Below are positions 1 to 5,953 of a DNA stretch of 9,993 bases, one piece after another (the stretch's first letter is position 1; each line of letters begins with the position of its first letter). This DNA is from Desulfovibrio sp. UBA2564 (lineage in GTDB: Bacteria > Desulfobacterota > Desulfovibrionia > Desulfovibrionales > Desulfovibrionaceae): the NCBI GenBank assembly GCA_002340305.1, contig DDLU01000259.1, forward strand, positions 1 to 9,993. Direction: 5' to 3'. A program made the translations under genes and the position numbers. The notes under the pieces were generated by a model that was not told the origin of the DNA, did no database searches, and saw only the letters and a list, made by a program, of their open reading frames with translations.

Positions 1-192
1 AGGAGATTGGAAAGCCTTGCCGGGGGAGCACAACTGGCGCAGGCTGTCACGCCTCAGGTTTTTGTGCCGACTCATGCTCTTGGGCGTACTCAATGGCTTG
101 CGGGGATTTATGAGCGGCTGGGTATTGCTGAAGACAGGTGCTTCACCTATCGCCGCACGGGTGATTCCCGGCTTTATGAAATAAAAATTTGA
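1..192 (+). CDS. C-terminal fragment of an unidentified protein, possibly a metallo-beta-lactamase-fold hydrolase
   Basis: The reading frame is open from the first base and stops with TGA at 190-192, so only the last 63 codons of a longer gene are present. A TTG at 7-9 is not convincing as a start, because the frame continues upstream of the window. The visible tail has a short hydrophobic strand ending in Pro-Thr-His (VFVPTH), then helical sequence and a basic stretch (FTYRRTGDSRLYEIKI). A strand ending in PTH or PMH near the C-terminus is common in metallo-beta-lactamase-fold hydrolases, where the His is a metal ligand. That is only a weak resemblance, and I do not firmly recognise the family. 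The gene ends at a terminator shared with the convergent zinc-ribbon gene. Coding status is likely; the function is uncertain. Confidence 0.6.
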   Translation, partial: RRLESLAGGAQLAQAVTPQVFVPTHALGRTQWLAGIYERLGIAEDRCFTYRRTGDSRLYEIKI

Positions 193-203
193 ACGTCTGC
201 AAA

Positions 204-237
204 AATGAACCCCGGAGCATACCATCCGGGGTTCATT
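204..237. terminator. Bidirectional rho-independent terminator between convergent genes
   Basis: A perfect 11-bp inverted repeat (TGAACCCCGGA at 206-216, TCCGGGGTTCA at 225-235) encloses an 8-nt loop. Two further A-T pairs extend it to 204-237. A T-run follows on the plus strand (239-244), and the A-run at 201-205 reads as a T-run on the minus strand. It can therefore terminate both the gene ending at 192 and the gene ending at 260. Confidence 0.9.
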
Positions 238-259
238 GTTTTTTACAAGATTTGAAATT

Positions 260-469
260 TTAACCGCAACCGTTGCAGCCTTTACAAGGTTCTTTGTAGC
301 CGCCCATTCCTTTTGGGATTCCGTTGGGACGGACATTGCCCATGGAGAGCAGCTTTTCGCAATTTTTATGTCCGCATTCAGGGCAGTCCGCTTTGGCCTC
401 TTTGCCGGGCATTACCAGTTCATCAAACTCTTTAGAGCACTTGGGACATTTAAATTCATATATAGGCAT
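260..469 (-). CDS. FmdB-family putative zinc-ribbon protein
   Basis: This is a complete 69-residue protein. It starts MPIYEFKCPKC, the hallmark of the FmdB-type zinc-ribbon family, where the N-terminal MP-Y-x-(Y/F)-x-C is nearly invariant. One CxxC is at residues 8-11 and a second at 29-32, which together can bind one zinc ion. A further Cys is at 37. The C-terminus is glycine-rich and ends in a Cys-rich tail (C62, C65, C68). The family is named after a proposed regulator of the formamidase operon in Methylophilus, but most members have no proven role, so 'regulatory protein' should not be taken literally. The start is set by a strong AAAGGAG at 476-482, six bases upstream of the ATG. The gene appears to be monocistronic and ends in the shared terminator. 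Confidence 0.9.
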   Translation of the reverse strand: MPIYEFKCPKCSKEFDELVMPGKEAKADCPECGHKNCEKLLSMGNVRPNGIPKGMGGYKEPCKGCNGCG

Positions 470-493
470 AGCTGACTCCTTTAGGTCTTTGGG

Positions 494-518
494 ATTATAC
501 TTCCGGGAGCATTGCTCC
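494..518 (-). promoter_or_regulatory. Candidate promoter -10 and small dyad upstream of the FmdB-type gene
   Basis: The minus strand reads TATAAT at 499-494, a perfect -10 hexamer. It would put the transcript start near 487, leaving a leader of about 18 nt that holds the AAAGGAG ribosome site. No convincing -35 lies 16-18 bp upstream. The space holds a short perfect dyad, GGAGCA-T-TGCTCC (506-518), which could be a protein-binding site. The assignment rests mainly on the -10. Confidence 0.35.
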
Positions 519-576
519 GCATTTAGTCCTGCTGAAGTCAGGGGTAAGAAATATTTAAGTGCTTTTCAAGAGAAAT

Positions 577-1569
577 CTAAATACTTCTCGAGAGCAGGGT
601 GCCGCCTCCTAATGCGCCAAGCTGTGAGAAAAAGCCGTTCAACTGACCATGGACCTGACTGGCCTGCTTATCCTGCTTTTCCTGAATTGCGGCTGCTTTA
701 TCTAATAAGGCGTTAATGTTTTTGGTTATTTGGACAAGTTTGTCCTGTTCTTCATCGCTGAGGCCGGATTCTTTGGCTTTTGCTTTAAGTGCATCCGCCT
801 GATCATCAAGCTTATAGTAGAGAGTCTTTTCTGCATTACTCAATCCGTGAGTAACCAGACTGCCCGCAATTTTTTCCATCTCATCAAGAATCTCGTTTGC
901 CCGTTTGGTCTCTGCTTCATTGAGTTTTTTCTTGGTAGTGCCTTTGATCTTATCAATCTGCTTGTTGAGTTCGTCTGCTTTTGCCTGCTCTTCCTTATTG
1001 AGCTTTTTGGGTCCGGTAATGCCGAAAATTTCTTTTAATTCTTTCTGGATTGAAGCTTCTTTTTTCTTTTCCGCAGCACTCAGGACTTTGCCTTCAGGAT
1101 AGTAGAGTTTTTTTAGCTCCCACTTGAGACTTTCAGCCCTCTGCCGGTCCAGCCCCTGCGGGTCCTTGGTGGGAACGATTTCATATAGCTTATCAAGTTG
1201 AGTCTGGAGTTCATCGACCTTCTTTTGTTCTTCGGAAGTTAGTTTTTTGGGCTCACCATCAAGACCGTAAAGCTTATCCAATTCGGCTTTGAGTTCTTTG
1301 AATTTCTTTTCCTGCTCTTCCCGGACTGCCGAGTCGTTAACACCGTATATATTGTTAAGCTGCGAGAAATATCCGTTTACCTGCTGCTGTTCGCTGGAGT
1401 TAAGACCAAAACTCATGGTGGCAAACTGCATCTGAAGCTGTCTACGGATTTGGGTAGGGCTGAGATTGGCTGAAATATTCGGAGTTTTGGTGCTTTGTTT
1501 GTTGTTGGCAATAGTTGAGAAATAGCTTCCTGCTGTGTTTTGGTTGCCTGTCACTGAGCTGCTAAACAT
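577..1569 (-). CDS. Unrecognised helical-repeat (coiled-coil-rich) protein
   Basis: A 330-residue protein that I do not recognise. Residues 1-35 are Ser/Asn/Gln/Thr-rich with no classical signal peptide or membrane segment. From about 55 to 293 the chain is a tandem of about nine degenerate 22-28 residue units, roughly (G/K)-L-S-x-x-E-Q-x-K-x-x-E-L-x-x-x-L-D-K-L-Y-G. They begin near residues 55, 80, 108, 138, 161, 188, 214, 241 and 269. Each looks like one long amphipathic helix closed by a Gly/Pro turn. The first unit (QQVNGYFSQL, 62-71) is echoed near the C-terminus (QLNGFFSQL, 309-317), followed by a glycine-rich tail. There are no cysteines, and Lys/Glu content is very high. The start is supported by CAGGAG six bases before the ATG. 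A sigma-54-type promoter precedes it. The unstructured polar N-terminus and lack of a Sec signal would suit a cytoplasmic structural protein, or one exported by a flagellar or type I route; neither is shown. Confidence 0.8.
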   Translation of the reverse strand: MFSSSVTGNQNTAGSYFSTIANNKQSTKTPNISANLSPTQIRRQLQMQFATMSFGLNSSEQQQVNGYFSQLNNIYGVNDSAVREEQEKKFKELKAELDKLYGLDGEPKKLTSEEQKKVDELQTQLDKLYEIVPTKDPQGLDRQRAESLKWELKKLYYPEGKVLSAAEKKKEASIQKELKEIFGITGPKKLNKEEQAKADELNKQIDKIKGTTKKKLNEAETKRANEILDEMEKIAGSLVTHGLSNAEKTLYYKLDDQADALKAKAKESGLSDEEQDKLVQITKNINALLDKAAAIQEKQDKQASQVHGQLNGFFSQLGALGGGTLLSRSI

Positions 1570-1600
1570 TTTATGCTCCTGAGAATTCGAGGTAAATATT

Positions 1601-1637
1601 ATTAGGAAAACTTTTCCGTAAATTTAGTTTTCCTAAT
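1601..1637. repeat. Perfect 12-bp inverted repeat upstream of the helical-repeat gene
   Basis: ATTAGGAAAACT at 1601-1612 and its exact reverse complement at 1626-1637 are separated by 13 nt. No T-run follows on either side, so it is not a typical terminator. It lies 32-68 nt upstream of the minus-strand start codon, just downstream of the predicted sigma-54 promoter. It could be an operator, or a hairpin at the 5' end of the transcript. Confidence 0.75.
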
Positions 1638-1642
1638 TAGAA

Positions 1643-1657
1643 GCAAATAATGTGCCG
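1643..1657 (-). promoter_or_regulatory. Candidate sigma-54 (-24/-12) promoter for the helical-repeat gene
   Basis: The minus strand reads CGGCAC-ATTAT-TTGC (1657 to 1643). This differs from the sigma-54 consensus TGGCAC-N5-TTGC only at the first base, with the GG and GC dinucleotides at the required spacing. The transcript would start near 1631, about 60 nt upstream of the ATG. Sigma-54 promoters need an AAA+ activator bound upstream; I could not identify its site in 1660-1830. Confidence 0.55.
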
Positions 1658-1833
1658 AGATGTAAGCCAGATTTGATTATGAGTGGCTGAAAAGGGGAGA
1701 TAGTTATTTTTTTCTTGTTTCGAATTAAAGTGAGAGATTTTGATTTATCTGGTTGCGGAAGTTGTTTTTTTATGAGAATCACGAAGAGTTTACAGGGAAG
1801 GTGGATCAAAAATTTTTAAAAAACTTTAAATTC

Positions 1834-1862
1834 TTGATTTGAAATCATCCTTGCAGTATAGT
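1834..1862 (+). promoter_or_regulatory. Sigma-70-type promoter with a palindrome over the -35
   Basis: TTGATT (1834-1839) and TATAGT (1857-1862) are separated by exactly 17 bp, a good -35/-10 pair. A perfect odd palindrome, TGATTT-G-AAATCA (1835-1847), overlaps the -35. It could be a repressor operator, though it is short and AT-rich. The leader would be about 33 nt and ends with AGGAGG at 1891-1896. Confidence 0.6.
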
Positions 1863-1901
1863 CCTTTTTCGTTATAAACACGATCATTTAGGAGGAAAAA
1901 A

Positions 1902-2357
1902 ATGAGCGCAGCAACTGAAAAAGTGCATCAGATGGAAGATTACCAGCAGAATGAAGATGTGCTGGCAGAAGACGTCGTAGCAGGTGTCAGCGAAACTGCT
2001 CAGAAAGACATGGGTAAAGTAGCAATTATCATTTCTTTCATGGCAGTAGTTCTTCTCGTAGTATTTTTCTATGGCCTGAACCAGAACCTCACCAGCCTTA
2101 CCGCTGAAGTGAAGGATTTGCAGGCCGTACGCGGTGAAGTGGAAGCCCTGAATTCCCAGATGGCTGTTGTAGACGGCAGACTGGTTGAACTCGAAAAACT
2201 ACCCACTAAAACCAGACATATTATCATGGACGGCATTATCGAAGAAATGAACCAGAAAGCTGCTTACGTTGGGGCTCAGCTCAGCGAGGAAGAGCAGGCT
2301 AAGCTTGCAAAGGTTCAGGAACTCCTCAAGGACGTTCAGTCCGGCCTCCAGAAATAA
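1902..2357 (+). CDS. Small single-span membrane protein with a coiled-coil tail, function unknown
   Basis: A 151-residue protein of unknown family. Residues 1-38 are acidic and polar. Residues 39-57 form one strongly hydrophobic membrane helix (VAIIISFMAVVLLVVFFYG). Residues about 62-100 have a heptad-like pattern (LTSLTAEVKDL ... LNSQMAVVDGRLVELEKL) that suggests a coiled coil. The rest is Glu/Lys/Gln-rich and helical. No catalytic or metal-binding motif is visible. A near-ideal AGGAGG ribosome site with a 5-nt spacer, a good promoter and its own strong terminator suggest a well-expressed monocistronic gene. It converges on the rnf operon, with the stop codons separated by only about 55 nt, but nothing in the sequence ties it to Rnf. 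A scaffold or envelope role is possible but unproven. Confidence 0.85.
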   Translation: MSAATEKVHQMEDYQQNEDVLAEDVVAGVSETAQKDMGKVAIIISFMAVVLLVVFFYGLNQNLTSLTAEVKDLQAVRGEVEALNSQMAVVDGRLVELEKLPTKTRHIIMDGIIEEMNQKAAYVGAQLSEEEQAKLAKVQELLKDVQSGLQK

Positions 2358-2380
2358 TAGCTTTGATTTATCAAAGTTCA

Positions 2381-2413
2381 GGCGCATCGGGATTTCCCGG
2401 TGCGCCTTTTTTT
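2381..2413 (+). terminator. Rho-independent terminator after the small membrane-protein gene
   Basis: GGCGCATCGGG (2381-2391) and CCCGGTGCGCC (2396-2406) form an 11-bp stem with one G-T pair and a 4-nt loop, followed by seven Ts (2407-2413). A smaller hairpin, CTTTGA-TTTA-TCAAAG (2361-2376), precedes it. On the minus strand the same stem lies directly after the rnfB stop but lacks a following T-run, so it is a poorer terminator for the rnf operon. Confidence 0.9.
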
Positions 2414-4520
2414 ATTCCACTTTCTCACCCACACGATTAGTAAATACATTTTCCAGCGGGATATCCCGGTCATAGCAGATCAAGCCGCAGCGCAGACAGC
2501 GAGAGGTCTCATGCTGTAATTCTTCTTCGGTTAGACAGCCTTCGATTTCCTTAAAGGTGCTGATGCGGTCATCACCACTGCAATTGTGGGGCATCGGGGT
2601 GCGTGTTTTGTTTTTACAGCCGTCTACATCCTTAAAAAGAGTGTAAGGAATCAATCTGCGCAGGGTATTGTCTGCTAACGGGATTTTTCCTATGGTTAGT
2701 AGATAATGGATTGATCGTGCCGCGATTCTTCCTGCACCAACTGCGGAAATAACCGAGTCCGGTCCTGAGACTGCATCGCCCCCGGCAAAGACCATGGGGA
2801 TGGAGGTCTGTAATGTTTGGGGATGAGCATCAATTGTACGCCAGCGGGTGAAGTCGATATTGCATTGCTCTTCACCTTCGGTGTAAAAGCAGGATAACTG
2901 CGGTTTCTGCCCGATGGCTGAGATAATTGTGTCTGCTGGGTAACGTTCTTCAGTTCCTTCTATTGGAACAGGGCGGCGGCGTCCGGAATCATCCGGTTCA
3001 CCTAGTTCCATACTTATGCATTCAAGATGGGTGGCCTTCCCTTTATCATCCATGATGACTTTAGTCGGTGCTGAAAGAAATATAAACTTTACGCCTTCAT
3101 CTGCTGCACCTTCAATTTCTTCGATATTCGCAGGCATTTCGGCGCGTGTGCGTCGATAAAGCAGGGTTACATCACATCCTAAACGAATGCTGGTTCGGGC
3201 AGCATCAATGGCTGTATTGCCGCCACCGACTACTATTACATTATCGCCGATATTGGGGGGTTGTCCAAGTCCGATGCCAGTGAGAAATTCAGTGCCGGAA
3301 ATTACTCCCTGAGCTTTTTCTCCATCAATGCGCATGGTGCCGCTGGCCCATGCTCCAATTCCCATGAAAAATGCCTCAAATCCTTCCTCTTCCAGATCAT
3401 TGATGGTGAAGTTAGTTCCTAGTTTTTGATTCAAACGCACATCTATACCGAGATCAAGTATGCCTTGAATTTCCCATGCCAGATCTTTCTTTGGCAGGCG
3501 ATATTCCGGGATACCGTAGCGCAGTTGTCCGCCGAGTTCAGGCATAGCTTCGATGATGGTCGGACTGTGACCGAGACGGCGCAGGAAGTTTGCACAGGAA
3601 AGGCCTGCCGGACCACCGCCGATGACCGCAATTTTGCGTCCAGTTTCCTTGGCACAGGGGATGTGCAGGCGGAGGTTGTTGTTCATTTCCCAGTCTGCCA
3701 CAAATCTTTTGATCATGTTAATCCCGACTGCTTCGTCTACATGGGTACGGCGGCAGTCCAATTCACATGGGCGCGGACAGACCCGACCGCAGACAAGCAG
3801 CAAGGGGTTACGTTCGCGGATGATATTGACTGCTCCGGCGTAATCTCCATTTTTAGCAGCTTCGATATACCGGGGAATATTGATATTTGCCGGACATTTC
3901 TGCTGGCAGGGTGCAAGACAGTCGTTGACTTCTTCAAGATGCAGCAGTTTTGCGCTCATGGATACAATGGAAAGCACTCCGCGCGGGCAGGCCTCAACGC
4001 ATTTACGGCAGGCGCGACAGGCAAGCGGGTCTACGACAGGCAATCCTTCCGGTCCCATATGGATTGCATCAAAGGGGCAGACAGCTTCACATGTTCCAAG
4101 GCCGAGGCATCCTTCGGGGCAGGTTTTGGCACCACCATAGAGAAGGGCCTGTGCACGGCAATTGCCGGCACCTTCATAATTGAAAAGTTCTTCTGCGCGT
4201 TGACCGCCAGTGCAATCCCGGAAAGCAAGTTCCAATTCCATATCCAGAACTTCCAATCCCATAACCGCGCCGACAGCCTGCGCGGTTTCAATGCCTCCGA
4301 TAACGCAGACATTGGCTCCTGATTTACCTTCCACAACAGCATTCGCCGCGCCGTTGCAGCCTGCATAGCCGCAGCCACCGCAGTTTACGCCGGGGAGTAC
4401 ATCCTCAACCTGCGCAATGCGCGGATCTTCTTTGACGTGCAGAATTTTAGAAGCCACAGCTAGAATAGTAGCGGCGGTGAAGCCCAGTCCCATAAGAACT
4501 AATAATGAATTAAGAATCAT
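2412..4520 (-). CDS. rnfB: RnfB fused to a GltD/NfnB-like FAD- and NAD(P)H-binding module
   Basis: A 702-residue fusion; RnfB alone is usually about 190-330 residues. Residues 1-25 form the RnfB membrane anchor. The RnfB [4Fe-4S] site is C47, C50, C55, C72. A ferredoxin domain follows (C134, C138, C144, C148, then C168-x2-C171-x2-C174-x3-C178-P). From about 195 the protein matches the small subunit of glutamate synthase and its relatives NfnB and DsrL. This part has an N-terminal Fe-S region (C201, C205, C209, C244, C248, C252, C256), an FAD Rossmann motif VIGGGPAGLSCA (299-310), a nucleotide Rossmann motif VIVVGGGNTAIDAA (428-441) followed by YRR at 455-457, an FAD-closing GGD near 580-582, and a terminal CxxCxxxC (675-682). 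In bacteria RnfB accepts ferredoxin electrons on the cytoplasmic face; the extra module could let NAD(P)H join there. NADH and NADPH cannot be distinguished by eye. It is the last rnf gene, 169 nt after rnfA, with a weak ribosome site. The frame is unbroken, so I read a true fusion. Confidence 0.93.
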   Translation of the reverse strand: MILNSLLVLMGLGFTAATILAVASKILHVKEDPRIAQVEDVLPGVNCGGCGYAGCNGAANAVVEGKSGANVCVIGGIETAQAVGAVMGLEVLDMELELAFRDCTGGQRAEELFNYEGAGNCRAQALLYGGAKTCPEGCLGLGTCEAVCPFDAIHMGPEGLPVVDPLACRACRKCVEACPRGVLSIVSMSAKLLHLEEVNDCLAPCQQKCPANINIPRYIEAAKNGDYAGAVNIIRERNPLLLVCGRVCPRPCELDCRRTHVDEAVGINMIKRFVADWEMNNNLRLHIPCAKETGRKIAVIGGGPAGLSCANFLRRLGHSPTIIEAMPELGGQLRYGIPEYRLPKKDLAWEIQGILDLGIDVRLNQKLGTNFTINDLEEEGFEAFFMGIGAWASGTMRIDGEKAQGVISGTEFLTGIGLGQPPNIGDNVIVVGGGNTAIDAARTSIRLGCDVTLLYRRTRAEMPANIEEIEGAADEGVKFIFLSAPTKVIMDDKGKATHLECISMELGEPDDSGRRRPVPIEGTEERYPADTIISAIGQKPQLSCFYTEGEEQCNIDFTRWRTIDAHPQTLQTSIPMVFAGGDAVSGPDSVISAVGAGRIAARSIHYLLTIGKIPLADNTLRRLIPYTLFKDVDGCKNKTRTPMPHNCSGDDRISTFKEIEGCLTEEELQHETSRCLRCGLICYDRDIPLENVFTNRVGEKVE

Positions 4521-4689
4521 ATGCTCAGCCTATCCGTTAATTAACCTATTTAAACTAATAGGGATTCCAAAGGGGCGTAGCTGCTCTGCTCTCAGTATCC
4601 GTAAGGCTCAAAGCAAAGCCTTTCGCCAAACGGCTACAGGCCTTTGGCCGCCGGAGGCGAAATCTTTTAATCAAAAGCGCGATAGCGCA
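4521..4689 (-). repeat. Structured intergenic element between rnfA and rnfB
   Basis: This 169-nt non-coding spacer interrupts an otherwise tightly packed operon. Perfect stems include TTTCGCC (4621-4627) with GGCGAAA (4656-4662), enclosing CGGC (4631-4634) with GCCG (4650-4653) and GGCC-TTT-GGCC (4639-4649). A second hairpin pairs AAGGCT (4603-4608) with AGCCTT (4617-4622) and overlaps the first by 2 nt, so the two compete. CCAAAGG (4567-4573) can also pair with CCTTTGG (4641-4647). GCGC-GATA-GCGC (4677-4688), followed by TTTT on the minus strand, lies right after the rnfA stop. The element resembles a mobile intergenic repeat or an attenuator. Confidence 0.6.
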
Positions 4690-5265
4690 TCATATCATTC
4701 CTTTAAATGCAAAAAAGGCCAGTGACATCAAACCTGCCATGATCAAGGCAATGGGCGTGCCTTTCATGGACTTGGGTGTCCGGGAAACCTCAATCCGTTC
4801 GCGAATAGCGGAAAGCACAATTAAGGCCAGCATAAAGCCCATACCGCACGCAAAGGAAAAGGCCACTGTTTTGATGAAAGAAAATTCCTCACGCTGACAG
4901 ATGATGGCGATCCCCATGACCGCACAGTTAGTGGTGATCAGCGGCAGAAAAATTCCAAGCGATTTGTAGAGCGGCGGCACAGCTTTTTTGAGGAACATCT
5001 CCACAAACTGAACCAGCGAGGCGATGACCAGAATGAAGGTCAGGGTTTGCAGGTATTGCAATCCCATGGGATCAAGCAGGTATTCCTGCACCGCCCATGT
5101 TATCGATGCAGACATGGTGGCAACGAATACGACCGCGCTGCCCATACCAATGGCTACGGAAATCTTTTTGGAAGTCCCGATGAACGGGCAGTTTCCCAGA
5201 TACTGGGCCAGCACGATGTTGTTTACGAATATGGCTGAGATGAAAAGCAGGAAATATTCTTTCAT
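4690..5265 (-). CDS. rnfA: Ion-translocating oxidoreductase complex subunit RnfA
   Basis: A 191-residue integral membrane protein with about six hydrophobic helices, the normal length for RnfA. RnfA pairs with RnfE in inverted topology, and the two hold an iron-sulfur centre inside the membrane that links the cytoplasmic and outer flavin sites. The expected ligands are present: C26 in LGNCPF and C114 in LITTNCAVMG. The start ATG has GAGGT five bases upstream, overlapping the end of rnfE, with a 9-nt gap between the two genes. Nothing in the protein looks truncated. It is followed by the structured spacer before rnfB, an unusual gap for this operon. Confidence 0.97.
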   Translation of the reverse strand: MKEYFLLFISAIFVNNIVLAQYLGNCPFIGTSKKISVAIGMGSAVVFVATMSASITWAVQEYLLDPMGLQYLQTLTFILVIASLVQFVEMFLKKAVPPLYKSLGIFLPLITTNCAVMGIAIICQREEFSFIKTVAFSFACGMGFMLALIVLSAIRERIEVSRTPKSMKGTPIALIMAGLMSLAFFAFKGMI

Positions 5266-5274
5266 GATTTACCT

Positions 5275-5940
5275 CTAGCGGCTGCAAATGCCGCAGGACC
5301 TGCATTCGTGGCCGGGGTTATCCAGTACAGCCTGACCTTTGCGTCTGGCCTGCCAACTAGTGAAGATGTTCATGGCTGAGAGCATAAGTCCGAGACATAC
5401 AAATGCGCCCGGGGCCTCAACCATGAAGCTGAACGGTTTGTAATGTTCGGGCATGATCCGGGTGCCGAAGAGAGTGCCGTAACCGAAAAGTTCACGAATA
5501 CCGCCAAGCAGGGTCAGGGAAATGGTGAATCCGATACCCATTCCTAAACCGTCCACAGCGGAAAGCAGAATCGGATTCTTGGAGGCGAAGGCTTCCGCCC
5601 GTCCAAGGATGATGCAGTTTACCACAATGAGCGGCACAAATATTCCCAGCTGTTGGTAGAGCGGGTAGGCAAAAGCCTGCATGAGCAGCTCTACCGAGAC
5701 AACCAAAGAGGCAGCAATAACGATAAAGCAGGCGATACGCACCTTGGGCGGGATGATTTTGCGGAAGATGGAAACAAGAACGTTGGACATGGTCAGAACG
5801 AAAATTACCGCCAGCCCCATGCCGAATCCGTTATCCGCAGTTTTAGTCACCGCCAGCACCGGACAAAGTCCGAGTACTACTTTGAACGGTGGCAGGTCTT
5901 TCCAGAGTCCTTTTGAAAATTCTTTCCATAATTTGCTCAT
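5275..5940 (-). CDS. rnfE: Ion-translocating oxidoreductase complex subunit RnfE, with a cysteine-rich tail
   Basis: A 221-residue membrane protein of about six helices, paralogous to RnfA. I start it at the ATG at 5940: the protein then begins MSKLWKEFSKGLWKD as expected for the family, and GAGGG lies 7 nt upstream. An in-frame ATG at 5964 would add eight residues and overlap rnfG. The conserved Fe-S ligands are C26 (LGLCPVLAVT) and C109 (VVNCIILGRAEAFA). After the last helix a short polar tail ends in CRSCGICSR, with C213-x2-C216-x2-C219. Enterobacterial RsxE, as I remember it, lacks such a cluster of cysteines. It may bind a metal or an additional Fe-S centre at the membrane surface, which is inference. 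Confidence 0.95.
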   Translation of the reverse strand: MSKLWKEFSKGLWKDLPPFKVVLGLCPVLAVTKTADNGFGMGLAVIFVLTMSNVLVSIFRKIIPPKVRIACFIVIAASLVVSVELLMQAFAYPLYQQLGIFVPLIVVNCIILGRAEAFASKNPILLSAVDGLGMGIGFTISLTLLGGIRELFGYGTLFGTRIMPEHYKPFSFMVEAPGAFVCLGLMLSAMNIFTSWQARRKGQAVLDNPGHECRSCGICSR

Positions 5941-5953
5941 CGTATGTCCCTCA

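Larger units (their letters stand above)
1570..1901. other. Divergent AT-rich intergenic region of 332 bp
   Basis: This region separates the minus-strand helical-repeat gene from the plus-strand membrane-protein gene. It holds the 12-bp dyad (1601-1637), the sigma-54 match (1643-1657) and the plus-strand promoter (1834-1862). The central part, about 1660-1830, is AT-rich with several T and A tracts (for example 1765-1771). I see no gene or clear RNA in it; upstream activator sites for both divergent genes would be expected here. Confidence 0.6.

Noticed and set aside
1..192. A laccase-domain (YfiH-like) C-terminus, suggested by the FTYRR motif
   Set aside because: The usual spacing and the residues after the YRR motif (D-G then T-G-R) are missing, and the upstream sequence fits poorly.
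730..1038. A hydrophobic 102-codon plus-strand frame opposite the helical-repeat gene
   Set aside because: The antisense of Lys/Glu-rich coding sequence translates to Phe/Leu-rich peptides; it has no ribosome site or family match.
2381..2406. The terminator stem as a bidirectional terminator also ending the rnf operon
   Set aside because: The stem is in the right place, but on the minus strand no T-run follows it, so I assign it only to the plus-strand gene.
3426..4322. A 298-codon plus-strand frame opposite rnfB
   Set aside because: It is wholly antisense to strongly supported rnfB coding sequence, has no recognisable domain and reflects codon bias of the opposite strand.
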